A stretch of DNA of 64,000 bases from Laceyella sediminis (GCF_003003125.1 NZ_PVTZ01000009.1:86521-150520); one strand, 5' to 3'. Shown: positions 25,767 to 38,610, counted from the stretch's first letter. The notes: generated from the letters alone by a model not told the origin. Made by a program: numbers and translations.

Positions 25767-28700
25767 TTGGCTGGTAAAATGATCCCATGTGGTCGTCGGC
25801 AACGTCGTAGCTATGCTCGCATTAATGAGGTTCTCGAGCTGCCGAATCTGATTGAGATTCAGCAAAAGTCTTATGACTGGTTCCTTGATGTTGGTTTGCG
25901 TGAAATGTTCCGCGATATTTCGCCAATCGAGGATTTTACCGGTAACCTTGTGCTGGAGTTTATCGACTATAGCCTGGGTGAACCGAAATACACCGTTGAA
26001 GAGGCGAAAGATCATCAGGTGACCTTTGCCGCACCGCTTCGTGTCAAAGTGCGCCTCATCAACAAAGAGACGGGCGAAGTAAAAGAGCAAGAAGTCTTTA
26101 TGGGCGACTTCCCGCTCATGACCGAAACGGGTACCTTTATCATCAATGGCGCGGAACGCGTAATCGTCAGCCAGTTGGTGCGTTCACCTAGTGTGTATTA
26201 TAACACGAAAGCGGACAAGAACGGGAAAACAACTTACACGGCGACGGTGATCCCAAACCGCGGTGCTTGGCTGGAGTTTGAAACCGACGCCAAAGATATT
26301 ATATATGTTCGCATCGATCGAACGCGCAAGATTCCTGTGACGGTTCTGTTACGCGCGCTCGGCTTTAGTAGCGATGCGGAAATCATTGACTTGCTGGGGG
26401 ATGACGAATACATTCGTAACACCCTAGACAAAGACAACACAGGAAACACTGAAAAAGCACTGATTGAAATCTACGAACGTTTGCGTCCAGGCGAACCGCC
26501 AACAGCGGAAAACGCTCGCAGCCTCTTATACGCCCGGTTCTTCGATCCGAAGCGTTATGATTTGGCCGCTGTGGGACGTTATAAAATCAATAAAAAACTG
26601 CACATCAAAAATCGTTTGCTCAACCAGAAGCTGGCTGAGCCTGTCGTGAATCCGGAAACAGGTGAGATCTTGGCGGAAGCAGGGACGGTGCTGGAACGCC
26701 GCGTCCTAGACAAACTCCTTCCGTATCTGACAGGCGAGAAGGCATTTGGCCGCAAGGAGTACAAAGTGCGTGGAGGCGTTCCCGATGATGGGCCGATCTC
26801 GTTGCAAGCTGTGCACATCTTTGCGCCCAATGACGAGAGCAAAGTGACCAAAGTGATCTCCAATGCAGAAGTATCTGATGAGATCAAACATATTACCCCG
26901 TCTGACATCATCGCTTCGATCAGCTATTTCGTCAATTTGCTGTACGGAGTGGGAAGCACGGATGATATCGACCATTTGGGCAATCGGCGCCTGCGTTCTG
27001 TAGGGGAGCTGTTGCAAAACCAGTTCCGCATCGGTTTGTCGCGGATGGAGCGGGTAGTGCGCGAACGGATGTCGATTCAAGACGCCAACGCGATCACGCC
27101 ACAAGCGTTGATCAATATTCGTCCGGTCATCGCGGCAATTAAAGAGTTCTTCGGTAGCAGCCAGTTGTCTCAGTTCATGGACCAAACCAACCCGTTGGCT
27201 GAGCTGACTCACAAACGCCGTCTGTCGGCGCTTGGTCCTGGTGGTTTGACCCGGGAGCGCGCTGGGTTTGAAGTGCGTGACGTTCACCACTCACACTATG
27301 GTCGGATGTGTCCGATCGAAACTCCTGAGGGTCCCAACATCGGTTTGATCAACTCCTTGTCGACATTTGCGCGTGTCAATGAGTATGGCTTTATCGAAAC
27401 CCCCTATCGTCACGTCGATCCCGACACGGGTCAGGTGACGGATCGGATTGATTTCCTCACGGCGGATGAAGAGGACAACTACTATGTGGCGCAGGCTAAC
27501 GCACCACTTAATGAAGACAACACCTTCGCCGATGATATGGTGACGGTCCGCCACCGTTCAGAGATTATCAACGTCCCCCGCGATCGGGTGGATTATATGG
27601 ATGTTTCGCCTAAACAGGTTGTGTCCGTGGCTACGGCATGCATCCCCTTCTTGGAAAACGACGACTCCAACCGCGCGCTGATGGGTTCGAACATGCAGCG
27701 GCAAGCGGTGCCGTTGTTGAGACCGGAAGCGCCGTTCATCGGAACGGGTATGGAACACGTGGCTGCGCGTGACTCTGGCGTGATGGTTCGTGCGAAACGG
27801 CCGGGTACGGTTGTCCGTGTGTCCGCGGACGAAATTTGGGTACGGCAAGAGCAAGAAATTGACGGTCGCCTGATTGAAGGGGATATTGACAAATATAAGC
27901 TCACCAAGTTCTCTCGTTCCAACCAAGGCACTTGTATCAACCAACGGCCAGTTGTCCGCACGGGGGAAAAAGTAAAAGTGGGCGACGTCCTGGCGGATGG
28001 CCCATCCACCGAGCAAGGGGAAATGGCATTGGGACGCAACGTTGTGGTAGCCTTTATGACTTGGGAAGGTTACAACTACGAGGATGCCATTTTGCTGAGC
28101 GAGAAATTGGTGAAGGAAGACGTCTATACCTCGATTCACATTGAGAAGTTGGAAAGTGAAGCGAGAGACACCAAGCTGGGGCCGGAAGAGATTACCCGCG
28201 ACATTCCAAATGTGGGTGAAGATGCCCTCAAAAACCTCGATGAGCGCGGAATTATTCGCGTTGGTGCAGAGATCAAGCCGGGAGACATCCTGGTTGGGAA
28301 GGTGACGCCAAAAGGGGTGACCGAACTGACCGCGGAAGAACGGCTGCTGCACGCGATCTTCGGTGAGAAAGCACGGGAAGTTCGCGATACGTCACTCCGT
28401 GTGCCACATGGTCAAGACGGAATCGTCGTAGACGTGAAAGTCTTCACCCGTGAAAACGGCGATGAGTTGCCGCCAGGTGTGAATCAATTGGTGCGCGTCT
28501 ACATCGCACAGAAACGGAAAATCTCCGAAGGGGACAAAATGGCTGGACGCCACGGTAACAAAGGGGTTATTGCCCGGATCATGCCTGAAGAGGACATGCC
28601 GTTTTTGCCAGATGGTACGCCAGTTCAAGTTGTCTTGAACCCGCTGGGCGTTCCGTCGCGGATGAATATCGGTCAGGTGCTTGAGGTTCACTTGGGCATG

Positions 28701-29315
28701 GCGGCCAAAGCATTAAACCTGCATATGGCTACGCCTGTCTTTGACGGGGCAACTGAAAACGATGTGTTTGAAACATTGAAAGAAGCTGGCTTGGATGAAG
28801 ACGGCAAAACGATTCTTTATGATGGACGCACGGGAGAACCGTTTGAAAATCGCGTCACCGTTGGGGTCATGTACATGATCAAGCTGGCGCACATGGTTGA
28901 TGACAAAATTCACGCGCGTTCCACAGGTCCTTACTCCTTGGTTACCCAGCAACCGCTCGGTGGTAAAGCGCAATTTGGTGGACAACGATTTGGTGAGATG
29001 GAGGTGTGGGCGTTGGAAGCATATGGTGCCGCGCACACACTGCAAGAGATTCTCACGGTCAAATCAGACGACGTTGTCGGCCGCGTAAAAACCTACGAGT
29101 CCATTGTCAAAGGTGAAAACGTGCCGGAGCCGGGAGTGCCTGAATCATTCAAGGTATTGATCAAAGAGTTGCAAAGCTTGGGTATGGATGTGAAGATCCT
29201 TTCCGAAGACGAGCAAGAAATTGAGATGCGTGAATTGGATGAGGATGAGGAATCGGCAAGTGATAAGCTCGGTTTTGATCTGCTTGAGGAGGATACTGCT
29301 CACTCAAACTCTTGA
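25767..29315 (+). CDS. rpoB: RNA polymerase beta subunit
   Basis: This is the 1182-residue beta subunit, forming with beta-prime the catalytic core. The rifampicin-binding region [20 protein letters not shown] and [10 protein letters not shown] (near 455-485) has the susceptible wild-type residues. [19 protein letters not shown] near 950 and the C-terminal [20 protein letters not shown] are conserved. Translation starts with TTG at 25767, after GAGGGGGGA. The C-terminal 40 residues are strongly acidic. The gene lacks the large insertions of proteobacterial beta. rpoC follows after 73 bases. Confidence 0.98.
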   Translation: MAGKMIPCGRRQRRSYARINEVLELPNLIEIQQKSYDWFLDVGLREMFRDISPIEDFTGNLVLEFIDYSLGEPKYTVEEAKDHQVTFAAPLRVKVRLINKETGEVKEQEVFMGDFPLMTETGTFIINGAERVIVSQLVRSPSVYYNTKADKNGKTTYTATVIPNRGAWLEFETDAKDIIYVRIDRTRKIPVTVLLRALGFSSDAEIIDLLGDDEYIRNTLDKDNTGNTEKALIEIYERLRPGEPPTAENARSLLYARFFDPKRYDLAAVGRYKINKKLHIKNRLLNQKLAEPVVNPETGEILAEAGTVLERRVLDKLLPYLTGEKAFGRKEYKVRGGVPDDGPISLQAVHIFAPNDESKVTKVISNAEVSDEIKHITPSDIIASISYFVNLLYGVGSTDDIDHLGNRRLRSVGELLQNQFRIGLSRMERVVRERMSIQDANAITPQALINIRPVIAAIKEFFGSSQLSQFMDQTNPLAELTHKRRLSALGPGGLTRERAGFEVRDVHHSHYGRMCPIETPEGPNIGLINSLSTFARVNEYGFIETPYRHVDPDTGQVTDRIDFLTADEEDNYYVAQANAPLNEDNTFADDMVTVRHRSEIINVPRDRVDYMDVSPKQVVSVATACIPFLENDDSNRALMGSNMQRQAVPLLRPEAPFIGTGMEHVAARDSGVMVRAKRPGTVVRVSADEIWVRQEQEIDGRLIEGDIDKYKLTKFSRSNQGTCINQRPVVRTGEKVKVGDVLADGPSTEQGEMALGRNVVVAFMTWEGYNYEDAILLSEKLVKEDVYTSIHIEKLESEARDTKLGPEEITRDIPNVGEDALKNLDERGIIRVGAEIKPGDILVGKVTPKGVTELTAEERLLHAIFGEKAREVRDTSLRVPHGQDGIVVDVKVFTRENGDELPPGVNQLVRVYIAQKRKISEGDKMAGRHGNKGVIARIMPEEDMPFLPDGTPVQVVLNPLGVPSRMNIGQVLEVHLGMAAKALNLHMATPVFDGATENDVFETLKEAGLDEDGKTILYDGRTGEPFENRVTVGVMYMIKLAHMVDDKIHARSTGPYSLVTQQPLGGKAQFGGQRFGEMEVWALEAYGAAHTLQEILTVKSDDVVGRVKTYESIVKGENVPEPGVPESFKVLIKELQSLGMDVKILSEDEQEIEMRELDEDEESASDKLGFDLLEEDTAHSNS

Positions 29316-29388
29316 TCGTCGCATGCAGGGGGCGTGATGCGCGCCCCTGCGCATGCAACGGGATGAATCCTGAGGGAGGAATCGCCCA

Positions 29389-32300
29389 ATGTTGGATGTA
29401 AACAACTTTGAGTATATGAAAATCGGCCTCGCCTCTCCTGAAAAAATCCGCTCTTGGTCTCGCGGTGAGGTTAAAAAGCCGGAAACAATCAATTATCGCA
29501 CGCTCAAACCGGAAAAAGAAGGTTTGTTCTGTGAGAAGATCTTTGGTCCAACCAAAGATTGGGAGTGTCACTGCGGTAAATACAAACGCGTTCGTTACAA
29601 AGGGGTAGTCTGTGACCGATGCGGCGTGGAAGTGACCCGCGCCAAAGTGCGTCGTGAACGGATGGGCCACATTGAGTTGGCTGCACCGGTATCCCATATC
29701 TGGTATTTCAAAGGGATTCCGAGCCGGATGGGACTAGTGTTGGACATGTCTCCCCGCTCATTGGAGGAAGTCATTTATTTCGCCTCCTATGTGGTTGTGG
29801 ACCCGGGTCCGACCCCGTTGGAGAAGAAACAGCTCCTGTCTGAAAAAGAATTTCGCGCTTATCGCGAAAAATACGGCACCGCCTTTACGGCGATGATGGG
29901 CGCGGAAGCGATTAAGCGTCTGTTGCAAGAGATCGACCTCGACAAAGAGGTGGAAAGCCTGAAAGAAGAGTTGCAGACGGCGCAAGGGCAACGGCGCAAC
30001 CGCGCGATCAAGCGCTTGGAAGTGTTGGAAGCCTTCCGTGCTTCTGGCAATTCTCCGGATTGGATGATCCTTGACGTGCTGCCGGTCATCCCGCCGGAGT
30101 TGCGGCCGATGGTGCAATTGGATGGTGGACGTTTTGCCACATCCGACTTGAACGATCTCTACCGCCGTGTGATCAACCGTAACAACCGGTTGAAACGCCT
30201 GCTCGACTTGGGTGCACCTGATATCATCGTGCAAAACGAAAAACGGATGTTGCAGGAAGCGGTTGACGCGCTGATCGATAACGGTCGTCGCGGTCGTCCG
30301 GTTACCGGACCGGGGAATCGCCCACTCAAGTCTCTCTCCCACATGCTGAAAGGGAAGCAGGGTCGTTTCCGGCAAAACCTACTTGGGAAGCGTGTTGACT
30401 ACTCTGGCCGTTCCGTAATCGTCGTCGGCCCGTACCTGAAAATGTACCAATGCGGTTTGCCGAAAGAAATGGCGCTGGAACTGTTTAAACCGTTTGTGAT
30501 GAAAGAGTTGGTTGCGAAGGGGCTCGCGCACAACATTAAGAGCGCCAAGCGCAAAGTGGAGCGCGTTCACCCCGAAGTGTGGGATGTGTTAGAAGAAGTG
30601 ATCAAGGAGCATCCTGTGCTCCTCAACCGTGCGCCCACGCTTCACCGTTTGGGAATTCAAGCATTTGAGCCGATTCTTGTAGAAGGGCGCGCCATTCGTC
30701 TTCATCCGCTCGTATGTACGGCGTATAACGCTGACTTCGACGGAGACCAAATGGCTGTGCACGTTCCACTGTCTGCGGAGGCGCAAGCGGAAGCTCGCCT
30801 GTTGATGTTGGCGGCACAAAACATCTTGAACCCGAAAGACGGTAAGCCGGTTGTAACCCCGTCTCAAGATATGGTATTGGGTTGCTACTACCTGACCATC
30901 GAGAAGCAAGGCGAAAAAGGGGAAGGCTCGATCTTTTATTCGATCTCCGAAGCCATCAACGCTTACCAGCATGGCTACGTCAGCCTGCATTCTCGCATTG
31001 CCATTCCAGCGCGCAATGTGAAGAAAACCTCCTTCACTGAAGCGCAGAAAAATAGCTTGTTGGTGACGACTCCGGGTAAGCTGATCTTCAACGAGATTTT
31101 CCCCGAAGAGTTTCCATACATCTGCGAACCGGGCAAAAAGAACTTTGCAAGCACTCCGGATAAATACTTCATCTTTGAAAAAGGCGTGAATGTCCGCGAA
31201 TTTATCAGTAAGATGGATGATCCGGGCGCCCTGACCAAAAAGGATCTGGGTGCGGTGATCGCAGAGTGCTTCCGCCGTTTCGGTACGACCACTACGTCGG
31301 AAATCCTCGACCGGGTGAAAGAACTTGGCTATAAGTTCTCTACCAAAGCGGGGATCACAATGTCCGTCTCTGACGTAAATGTGCCGGAGGAAAAGAAAGC
31401 GATCTTGGCGCAAGCGGAAGAGGATGTCGCCAAAGTGATGAAACAATACCGCCGCGGTTTGATTACCGAAGATGAGCGGTACGAGCGCGTCATCTCCATC
31501 TGGAGTCGCTCGAAGGATCAGATCACGAAAGTGCTCATGGAAAACATGGGTAAATACAACCCGATTTACATGATGGCGCATTCTGGTGCGCGGGGTAACG
31601 TATCCCAGATCACCCAGTTGGCAGGGATGCGGGGTCTGATGGCCAACCCATCCGGACGGATCATCGAGCAACCGATCCGCACTAACTTCCGTGAAGGCTT
31701 GACCGTATTGGAGTACTTCATCTCCACCCACGGTGCGCGAAAAGGTTTGGCGGATACCGCGCTTAGAACGGCTGACTCGGGTTACTTGACCCGCCGTCTG
31801 GTAGACGTGGCGCAAGATGTGATCGTGCGTGAAGAAGATTGTGGCACCGACCGGGGGATGACTGTAAGTGCGATCGCTGATGGAAACGAAGTGATCGAAA
31901 ACTTATATGATCGTCTTGTAGGGCGGTTGGCTTTCCAAACGGTTCGCCATCCGGAAACAGGCGAGGTTATTGTCGGCATCAATGAGATGATCGACGAAGA
32001 GATCGCTAACAAAATCGTCGATGCAGGTCTGAAAGAAGTTACGATTCGCTCGGTTCTTACCTGCCGCACCAAACACGGTGTTTGCAAAAAGTGCTACGGC
32101 CGCAACTTGGCCTTGGGCACACCGGTGGAAATCGGCGAAGCTGTCGGCATTATCGCCGCGCAGTCGATTGGTGAGCCGGGTACCCAGCTGACGATGCGTA
32201 CCTTCCACACCGGTGGGGTTGCGGGTGACGACATCACCCAAGGTTTGCCGCGGATTCAGGAGCTGTTTGAAGCGCGCAATCCGAAGGGGCAAGCGGTGAT

Positions 32301-33003
32301 CAGCGAGATTGCCGGGGAAGTTGTCGACATTCGTGAAACCAAAGACCGTCGTGAAATCGAGATCAAAGGAGACGTGGAGTCCAAAATTCATCCCGTCCCA
32401 TATGGTTCCCGCCTGCGTGTTTCAGTCGGAGATTATGTCAACGCTGGTGACGAGTTGACAGAGGGTTCTGTTGACCCGAAAGAGCTTCTGCGCATCAAAG
32501 GGGTGGCTGGCGTGCAACGTTACATCCTCCAAGAAGTGCAGAAAGTTTACCGCCTGCAAGGGGTGGAAATTAACGACAAGCACGTAGAAGTGATGATTCG
32601 GCAGATGATGCGCAAGGTACGAATTACCGATGCAGGTACGACCGATTTGTTGCCGGGCGCAGTGGTCGACATTCACGAATATGAGGCGGCTAACCGCAAA
32701 GTGTTGTTGAACGGCGGAGATGCGGCTGTTGCTCGTCCTGTCCTGTTGGGGATCACCAAGGCTTCGTTGGAAACAGAGTCTTACCTGTCAGCGGCATCGT
32801 TCCAAGAAACCACACGGGTCTTGACCGATGCGGCGATCAAAGGCAAATTGGATGGACTCTTGGGTCTGAAGGAGAACGTCATCATCGGGAAGCTGATTCC
32901 CGCTGGAACCGGTATCTCCCGCTATCGCAACCAAACGTATGAGATTGTTGGCGACAAAACTGAATCGGACCAAGCCGGCAAAGAGACGATGCTTGTTAAG
33001 TAG
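29389..33003 (+). CDS. rpoC: RNA polymerase beta-prime subunit
   Basis: Beta-prime holds the active site. The 1204-residue protein has the N-terminal zinc ribbon ([20 protein letters not shown] near 63-82), the catalytic magnesium motif [12 protein letters not shown] near 447, and a second zinc site ([13 protein letters not shown] near 888) before the trigger and C-terminal regions. The bridge helix and trigger loop segments ([19 protein letters not shown] near 925) are intact. GAGGGAGG precedes the ATG. Length and lack of insertions are typical for Bacillales. Confidence 0.98.
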   Translation: MLDVNNFEYMKIGLASPEKIRSWSRGEVKKPETINYRTLKPEKEGLFCEKIFGPTKDWECHCGKYKRVRYKGVVCDRCGVEVTRAKVRRERMGHIELAAPVSHIWYFKGIPSRMGLVLDMSPRSLEEVIYFASYVVVDPGPTPLEKKQLLSEKEFRAYREKYGTAFTAMMGAEAIKRLLQEIDLDKEVESLKEELQTAQGQRRNRAIKRLEVLEAFRASGNSPDWMILDVLPVIPPELRPMVQLDGGRFATSDLNDLYRRVINRNNRLKRLLDLGAPDIIVQNEKRMLQEAVDALIDNGRRGRPVTGPGNRPLKSLSHMLKGKQGRFRQNLLGKRVDYSGRSVIVVGPYLKMYQCGLPKEMALELFKPFVMKELVAKGLAHNIKSAKRKVERVHPEVWDVLEEVIKEHPVLLNRAPTLHRLGIQAFEPILVEGRAIRLHPLVCTAYNADFDGDQMAVHVPLSAEAQAEARLLMLAAQNILNPKDGKPVVTPSQDMVLGCYYLTIEKQGEKGEGSIFYSISEAINAYQHGYVSLHSRIAIPARNVKKTSFTEAQKNSLLVTTPGKLIFNEIFPEEFPYICEPGKKNFASTPDKYFIFEKGVNVREFISKMDDPGALTKKDLGAVIAECFRRFGTTTTSEILDRVKELGYKFSTKAGITMSVSDVNVPEEKKAILAQAEEDVAKVMKQYRRGLITEDERYERVISIWSRSKDQITKVLMENMGKYNPIYMMAHSGARGNVSQITQLAGMRGLMANPSGRIIEQPIRTNFREGLTVLEYFISTHGARKGLADTALRTADSGYLTRRLVDVAQDVIVREEDCGTDRGMTVSAIADGNEVIENLYDRLVGRLAFQTVRHPETGEVIVGINEMIDEEIANKIVDAGLKEVTIRSVLTCRTKHGVCKKCYGRNLALGTPVEIGEAVGIIAAQSIGEPGTQLTMRTFHTGGVAGDDITQGLPRIQELFEARNPKGQAVISEIAGEVVDIRETKDRREIEIKGDVESKIHPVPYGSRLRVSVGDYVNAGDELTEGSVDPKELLRIKGVAGVQRYILQEVQKVYRLQGVEINDKHVEVMIRQMMRKVRITDAGTTDLLPGAVVDIHEYEAANRKVLLNGGDAAVARPVLLGITKASLETESYLSAASFQETTRVLTDAAIKGKLDGLLGLKENVIIGKLIPAGTGISRYRNQTYEIVGDKTESDQAGKETMLVK

Positions 33004-33012
33004 AGTTAATTG

Positions 33013-33041
33013 TTGACTTTGCCCAGGCGAGATGTTAATAT
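33013..33041 (+). promoter_or_regulatory. Promoter of the str operon
   Basis: TTGACT (33013-33018) and TAATAT (33036-33041) are 17 bases apart. It lies right after rpoC and drives the L7Ae-like gene and probably rpsL onwards. Confidence 0.75.
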
Positions 33042-33084
33042 ATCTTCGTGTGCTTGGGAATTATTCACTTTGGAGGGCGATTCA

Positions 33085-33333
33085 ATGTCTTATGAAAAAG
33101 TGATACAAGCAGAATCGTTAACGATCGGCACCAAGCAAACGAAGAAGGCCATTGAGCAAGGCCGAGCGCTCGAAGTACTTGTTGCAGATGATGCGGATCC
33201 GCAAATCATTTACCCGATCCTGAAGCTTTGCAAGGATCGCGGCATTCATGTCATCCACGTTGAATCAATGAAGCAACTTGGCAAAGCTTGCGGCATTGAA
33301 GTGGGCGCTGCGACGGCAGCGGTTTTAAAATGA
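33085..33333 (+). CDS. rplGB: L7Ae-like RNA-binding protein (YbxF type)
   Basis: This 82-residue protein belongs to the L7Ae/L30e/S12e family, which binds kink-turn RNA. Family marks are the KQTKKAIEQGRALEVLVADDADP segment (13-35) and the C-terminal CGIEVGAATAAVLK. B. subtilis YbxF binds kink-turns in vitro and sits at the same place before rpsL. The ATG at 33085 has GGAGGGC upstream. Whether it is a regular ribosome component here cannot be told; kink-turns occur in T-boxes and several riboswitches, so regulatory RNAs are possible targets. Confidence 0.93.
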   Translation: MSYEKVIQAESLTIGTKQTKKAIEQGRALEVLVADDADPQIIYPILKLCKDRGIHVIHVESMKQLGKACGIEVGAATAAVLK

Positions 33334-33355
33334 TTGTGAGCGACAGAAAATTATC

Positions 33356-33390
33356 GTTGATCGCGTCCCACGGTAGTGGGCGTGATCAAC
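33356..33390 (+). promoter_or_regulatory. Leader hairpin before rpsL
   Basis: GTTGATCGCGTCCCAC and GTGGGCGTGATCAAC pair almost fully (one wobble, one bulge) around a GGTA tetraloop. No T-run follows. It sits 105 bases before the rpsL start, where feedback elements of the str operon occur; an S7- or S12-binding role is conjecture. It could also block RNA decay between rplGB and rpsL. Confidence 0.6.
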
Positions 33391-33495
33391 TTATATAAAA
33401 AAGTCTCGTCGTTCCGATTTTTTTCGGCCATAGATGAAACACCTGGTTCTGTGGTCTTGAAGAGATACAACCAAACTCAGAAGGGGGTGCCAGTC

Positions 33496-33909
33496 ATGCC
33501 AACAATGAACCAGCTCGTGCGCAAAGGTCGCAAAGCTAAAATCAAGAAGTCCAAATCTCCGGCGTTGCAGTACACCTACAACACCATGAAGAAAGAGGTT
33601 GTGCCACAAAGCGCTCCGCAAAAACGCGGTGTTTGCACTCGTGTGGGCACCATGACTCCTAAAAAACCTAACTCCGCTTTGCGTAAATATGCGCGTGTTC
33701 GTTTGACCAACGGCACGGAGGTTACCGCATACATCCCGGGTATCGGCCACAACCTGCAAGAGCACAGTGTTGTGTTGATCCGTGGTGGTCGTGTAAAAGA
33801 CTTGCCAGGGGTTCGTTACCACATCGTTCGTGGTGCGCTTGACACCGCAGGGGTAGCTAACCGTAACCAAGCACGTTCCAAATACGGAGCGAAACGTCCT
33901 AAGAAATAA
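33496..33909 (+). CDS. rpsL: 30S ribosomal protein S12
   Basis: S12 lies at the decoding centre and governs accuracy. The 137-residue protein has the [14 protein letters not shown] loop and [12 protein letters not shown] loop, with lysines at both streptomycin-resistance positions, predicting a streptomycin-sensitive ribosome at this site. An in-frame extension of 40 codons exists upstream, but AAGGGGGTG before the ATG at 33496 and the family N-terminus [12 protein letters not shown] fix the start. An insertion-bearing N-terminal segment ([12 protein letters not shown]) is typical for Firmicutes. Confidence 0.97.
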   Translation: MPTMNQLVRKGRKAKIKKSKSPALQYTYNTMKKEVVPQSAPQKRGVCTRVGTMTPKKPNSALRKYARVRLTNGTEVTAYIPGIGHNLQEHSVVLIRGGRVKDLPGVRYHIVRGALDTAGVANRNQARSKYGAKRPKK

Positions 33910-33954
33910 TGCAACTGATTCAGCATAGAACAACGAGGAAAAGGAGGGAGAAGC

Positions 33955-34425
33955 ATGCCACGTAAAGGCCCAGTAGCTCGTCGGGATGCACTGCCAGATC
34001 CGATTTACAACAGCAAGCTGGTGACCCGTCTCATCAACCGCCTGATGTATGACGGTAAGAAAGGCACTGCACAACGCATTTTGTACAATGCATTCGATCT
34101 CATTCGCGAACGTTCCGGTAACGATCCGATGGAAGTGTTTGAACAAGCACTGAAAAACGTAATGCCTGTACTGGAGGTTAAAGCTCGCCGTGTGGGTGGT
34201 GCCAACTACCAAGTACCAGTTGAGGTGAAACCAGAACGCCGCACCAGCCTTGGTCTCCGTTGGTTGGTAAGCTACGCTCGTCTGCGCGGTGAAAAAACCA
34301 TGGAAGAGCGTTTGGCTAACGAGATCATGGATGCAGCGAACAATACCGGTGCAGCCGTGAAGAAGAAAGAAGATACGCACCGTATGGCGGAAGCCAACCG
34401 TGCATTTGCTCACTATCGCTGGTAA
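33955..34425 (+). CDS. rpsG: 30S ribosomal protein S7
   Basis: S7 nucleates assembly of the 30S head and contacts E-site tRNA. The 156-residue protein has the basic N-terminus RKGPVARRD, conserved [17 protein letters not shown] near 22-38, and ends with [26 protein letters not shown] precedes the ATG. It is the classical translational regulator of the str operon in enteric bacteria. Confidence 0.97.
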   Translation: MPRKGPVARRDALPDPIYNSKLVTRLINRLMYDGKKGTAQRILYNAFDLIRERSGNDPMEVFEQALKNVMPVLEVKARRVGGANYQVPVEVKPERRTSLGLRWLVSYARLRGEKTMEERLANEIMDAANNTGAAVKKKEDTHRMAEANRAFAHYRW

Positions 34426-34461
34426 ACAACATTCTTTCCAATATGAAGGGAGAAATTTCCG

Positions 34462-36537
34462 ATGGCACGCGAATTCTCCTTGCAAAATACACGTAACATT
34501 GGGATCATGGCTCACATCGACGCTGGTAAAACGACCACAACTGAGCGCATCCTGTTCTACACCGGTCGCGTACACAAAATCGGTGAGGTGCACGAAGGTG
34601 CAGCCACCATGGACTGGATGGAGCAAGAGCAAGAGCGCGGAATCACCATTACGTCCGCAGCGACGACCGCTCAGTGGAAAGGTCATCGTGTCAACATCAT
34701 TGACACTCCAGGACACGTTGATTTTACCGTAGAGGTAGAGCGTTCCCTCCGTGTATTAGACGGAGCAGTAGGTGTTTTTTGTGCAAAAGGTGGCGTAGAG
34801 CCACAATCTGAAACGGTATGGCGTCAAGCTGACCGTTATGGCGTACCGCGTATTGCGTATGTCAACAAAATGGACATTCTCGGTGCTGATTTCTACGGTG
34901 CGGTAGAGCAAATGCGTGAGCGTCTTGGCGCAAATGCTGTGCCGATCCAAATTCCAATCGGCGCTGAAGATCAATTCGAAGGTGTGATCGACCTCATCAC
35001 CATGAAGGCGATCATTTACACCGACGATTTGGGTACCACTTCGGAATCACGCGAAATTCCAGCAGAATACGCGGACAAAGCGGAAGAATACCGCAACAAT
35101 CTGGTGGAAGCCGTAGCCGAATTGGATGAAGAGCTGATGATGAAATACCTCGAAGGTGAAGAACTCACCCAAGAGGAAATCGTTTCTGCTCTCCGCAAAG
35201 GTACCTGTGAAGTGAAAATCACTCCGGTTCTCTGCGGTTCTTCTTACAAGAACAAAGGGGTGCAACCACTCCTCGACGCAGTTGTCGCGTACCTGCCTTC
35301 TCCGCTGGACGTACCAGCGATCCAAGGCACCTTACCGGACGGTACGGAAATCGCGCGTCAATCGAGCGACGAAGAGCCGTTTGCCGCTCTGGCGTTCAAA
35401 GTAATGACCGACCCGTACGTAGGGAAGTTGACCTTCTTCCGCGTTTACTCGGGTACGCTTGAATCCGGCTCTTATGTGATGAACACCACCAAAGGTAAGC
35501 GTGAGCGGATCGGTCGGATCCTGCAAATGCACGCGAACCACCGTGAAGAGATCTCCAAAGTTTACGCCGGTGACATCGCCGCAGCAGTAGGCTTGAAAGA
35601 TACCACCACGGGTGAAACCCTCAGTGACGAAAAGAATCCGATCATTCTTGAGTCCATGGAGTTCCCAGAGCCGGTAATCAAGATTGCTATTGAGCCAAAA
35701 TCGAAAGCGGACCAAGACAAAATGGGTCTGGCCCTCACCAAATTGGCTGAAGAGGACCCAACTTTCAAAACTTGGACCGATGAAGAGACAGGCCAAACGA
35801 TTATCGCTGGTATGGGTGAGTTGCACCTGGAGATCATTGTTGACCGCTTGAAACGCGAGTTCAAAGTGGAAGCCAACGTTGGTGCACCACAGGTTGCTTA
35901 CAAAGAAACCTTCCGCTCCGCTGCGAAGGTGGAAGGGAAATTTGTTCGTCAGTCTGGTGGTCGCGGTCAATACGGTCACGTATGGATCGAGTTTGAACCA
36001 TTGGAAGAAGGCGCTGGCTTCGAATTTGTCAACAAAATCGTCGGTGGTGTGGTTCCGAAAGAATACATCCCAGCGGTTCAAGCAGGTATCGAAGAAGCCA
36101 TGCAAAACGGTGTCTTGGCTGGATTCCCGTTGGTTGACGTTCGCGCGACCATTGTGGACGGTTCTTACCACGATGTGGACTCCTCCGAGATGGCGTTCAA
36201 AATTGCTGGTTCAATGGCCCTCAAAGCTGCCAAATCTAAGTGTAACCCAGTCCTCCTGGAGCCGATGATGAAAGTAGAAGTCACGGTGCCGGAAGACTAC
36301 ATGGGTGACGTGATGGGTGACATCAACTCCCGTCGCGGTCGTGTAGAGGGTATGGAAGCACGCGGTGGCGCTCAAGTGATCCGTGCGATGGTGCCTTTGG
36401 CGGAAATGTTTGGTTATGTAAGTAACTTGCGTTCCCGCACCCAAGGCCGCGGTGTGTTCTCCATGGTGTTTGACCACTATGAAGAAGTACCGCGCAACAT
36501 CGCTGACGAGATCGTGAAGAAGCGTTCCGGCGAGTAA
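34462..36537 (+). CDS. fusA: Elongation factor G
   Basis: EF-G drives translocation and, with RRF, ribosome recycling. The 691-residue GTPase has P-loop [13 protein letters not shown] (17-29), DTPGHVDF (switch II) near 81 and NKMD near 135. Domains II to V follow, with the domain IV loop ([12 protein letters not shown]) near 505. AAGGGAGA precedes the ATG. Codon use is strongly biased towards a few codons, as for tuf. A small hairpin separates it from tuf. Confidence 0.98.
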   Translation: MAREFSLQNTRNIGIMAHIDAGKTTTTERILFYTGRVHKIGEVHEGAATMDWMEQEQERGITITSAATTAQWKGHRVNIIDTPGHVDFTVEVERSLRVLDGAVGVFCAKGGVEPQSETVWRQADRYGVPRIAYVNKMDILGADFYGAVEQMRERLGANAVPIQIPIGAEDQFEGVIDLITMKAIIYTDDLGTTSESREIPAEYADKAEEYRNNLVEAVAELDEELMMKYLEGEELTQEEIVSALRKGTCEVKITPVLCGSSYKNKGVQPLLDAVVAYLPSPLDVPAIQGTLPDGTEIARQSSDEEPFAALAFKVMTDPYVGKLTFFRVYSGTLESGSYVMNTTKGKRERIGRILQMHANHREEISKVYAGDIAAAVGLKDTTTGETLSDEKNPIILESMEFPEPVIKIAIEPKSKADQDKMGLALTKLAEEDPTFKTWTDEETGQTIIAGMGELHLEIIVDRLKREFKVEANVGAPQVAYKETFRSAAKVEGKFVRQSGGRGQYGHVWIEFEPLEEGAGFEFVNKIVGGVVPKEYIPAVQAGIEEAMQNGVLAGFPLVDVRATIVDGSYHDVDSSEMAFKIAGSMALKAAKSKCNPVLLEPMMKVEVTVPEDYMGDVMGDINSRRGRVEGMEARGGAQVIRAMVPLAEMFGYVSNLRSRTQGRGVFSMVFDHYEEVPRNIADEIVKKRSGE

Positions 36538-36568
36538 TTCCATTTGTTCTAAGGGTTGAGAAACTGGT

Positions 36569-36589
36569 GAAGCGGGAACTTTCCGCTTC
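36569..36589 (+). promoter_or_regulatory. Hairpin between fusA and tuf
   Basis: GAAGCGG and CCGCTTC form a seven-pair stem with a seven-base loop. Only a short TTTT follows seven bases later, so termination would be partial at best. It may act as an RNA stability or processing element that lets tuf accumulate above fusA. Confidence 0.45.
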
Positions 36590-36653
36590 CCGGATTTTCA
36601 AATATCTATTACAATAATACTTAGTTTCATGAGTAAAGGGAGGATACCTAGTC

Positions 36654-37841
36654 ATGGCAAAAGCCAAGTTTGAGCGTACAAAACCTCACGTAAACATTGG
36701 TACCATCGGTCACGTTGACCATGGTAAAACCACTCTGACCGCTGCTATTACCACGGTATTGGCACAAAAAGGTGGCGCAGAAGCGACCGCTTATGACCAA
36801 ATCGACAAAGCTCCAGAAGAAAGAGAGCGCGGTATCACCATCTCCACCGCACACGTGGAGTATGAAACCGAAAAGCGTCACTATGCTCACGTTGACTGCC
36901 CAGGTCACGCTGACTATGTGAAAAACATGATCACCGGTGCTGCGCAAATGGACGGCGCGATCCTGGTAGTATCCGCTGCTGACGGCCCAATGCCGCAAAC
37001 TCGTGAACACATCCTGCTCTCCCGTCAGGTAGGCGTTCCATACATCGTTGTGTTCTTGAACAAATGTGACATGGTTGACGACGAAGAGTTGCTGGAACTG
37101 GTAGAAATGGAAGTACGCGAACTTCTGTCCGAGTACGAATTCCCAGGCGACGACATCCCAGTAGTTGCTGGTTCCGCACTGAAAGCTCTGGAAGATCCAA
37201 CTGGTGAATGGGCTCAAAAAATTCTCGACCTGATGAACGCTGTAGACGAGTACATCCCAGAGCCAGAGCGCGACACCGACAAAAGCTTCCTGATGCCAGT
37301 AGAGGACGTATTCACCATTACTGGTCGTGGTACGGTTGCTACCGGTCGTGTAGAGCGCGGTGTAGTTAAAGTGGGTGACGAAGTTGAGATCGTAGGTCTT
37401 GGCGAAACCCGCAAAACCGTATGTACTGGTGTTGAGATGTTCCGCAAACTGCTCGAATCCGCTCAAGCTGGTGACAACATCGGTGCCCTGCTGCGTGGTA
37501 TTGAGCGTAAAGACATCCAACGTGGTCAAGTACTGTCCAAACCGGGCAGCGTAAAACCACACACCAAATTTAAAGCCCAAGTTTACGTATTGTCCAAAGA
37601 AGAGGGCGGACGTCACACCCCATTCTTCTCCAACTACCGTCCGCAATTCTACTTCCGTACGACTGACGTAACCGGCATCATCAAACTGCCAGAAGGCGTT
37701 GAAATGTGCATGCCTGGCGACAACATCGAAATGGAAGTAGAACTGATCGCTCCGATCGCGATCGAAGACGGTACCCGCTTCGCTATCCGTGAAGGTGGAC
37801 GTACCGTAGGTGCTGGCGCAGTTACCGCTATCATCGAGTAA
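36654..37841 (+). CDS. tuf: Elongation factor Tu
   Basis: EF-Tu delivers aminoacyl-tRNA to the ribosome. The 395-residue protein shows P-loop GHVDHGKTT (19-27), DCPGHADY near 82 and NKCD near 137, then beta-barrel domains II and III. The effector loop contains RGITIS. AAAGGGAGG precedes the ATG. Codon choice is the most biased in the window. It is the only tuf in view and ends the str operon at a strong terminator. Confidence 0.98.
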   Translation: MAKAKFERTKPHVNIGTIGHVDHGKTTLTAAITTVLAQKGGAEATAYDQIDKAPEERERGITISTAHVEYETEKRHYAHVDCPGHADYVKNMITGAAQMDGAILVVSAADGPMPQTREHILLSRQVGVPYIVVFLNKCDMVDDEELLELVEMEVRELLSEYEFPGDDIPVVAGSALKALEDPTGEWAQKILDLMNAVDEYIPEPERDTDKSFLMPVEDVFTITGRGTVATGRVERGVVKVGDEVEIVGLGETRKTVCTGVEMFRKLLESAQAGDNIGALLRGIERKDIQRGQVLSKPGSVKPHTKFKAQVYVLSKEEGGRHTPFFSNYRPQFYFRTTDVTGIIKLPEGVEMCMPGDNIEMEVELIAPIAIEDGTRFAIREGGRTVGAGAVTAIIE

Positions 37842-37859
37842 TTTCGCCTAAACCTCAAA

Positions 37860-37895
37860 AAAAGCTGTTAACCCTATGGGTTAGCAGCTTTTTCA
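37860..37895 (+). terminator. Terminator after tuf
   Basis: AAGCTGTTAACCC (37862-37874) and GGGTTAGCAGCTT (37878-37890) form a 13-pair stem with one wobble and a three-base loop, with A-run before and T-run after. Confidence 0.95.
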
Positions 37896-38145
37896 TTTGT
37901 ATTTCTCATTGAGTGTAGGATGGGGAGGAACAGGGCTGTTGCTCTCTGTTGCCATAAATGACTTTTTCGTTTTTTTCCAGCTGTCATGGGTTATGGCGGT
38001 CTATGCAGTGGAAGCGTTGAGGTATGACTTGCAAGCAGGGCGTCAATCTAGTAAAATATTGTAAGTTCGTCGTGTTCATGAGAGGAATTCAAGTGGTGGC
38101 AAGCACTCCCTTATTTGTCGTTTCGGCAAAATCAAAGAAAAAAGC
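37896..38145. other. Spacer between str and S10 operons, no gene seen
   Basis: About 250 bases lie between the tuf terminator and the S10 promoter. No open frame with a ribosome binding site or family signature was found. The stretch contains TTTTTCG and A-rich patches that could act as upstream promoter elements for the S10 promoter. Confidence 0.5.
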
Positions 38146-38174
38146 TTGCATAAGCCTCTGTTTTTCATTATAAT
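38146..38174 (+). promoter_or_regulatory. Promoter of the S10-spc-alpha cluster
   Basis: TTGCAT (38146-38151) and TATAAT (38169-38174) are 17 bases apart, near consensus. An A-rich stretch (AAAGAAAAAAG) just upstream may be an UP element. Transcription is expected from about 38181. Confidence 0.85.
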
Positions 38175-38180
38175 CTTGAA

Positions 38181-38610
<430 letters not shown>

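Noticed and set aside
30589..31815. 408-codon antisense open frame opposite rpoC
   Set aside because: It lies fully inside a conserved essential gene with strong codon bias, has no binding site and no family motif; such frames arise from the codon choice of the sense strand.
33376..33495. 40-residue N-terminal extension of S12
   Set aside because: The extension starts within the leader hairpin, and a strong binding site with the family start codon lies at 33496.
33391..34716. 441-codon antisense frame opposite rpsL, rpsG and fusA
   Set aside because: It spans three conserved genes and their gaps on the other strand and shows no domain; it is a by-product of biased codons.
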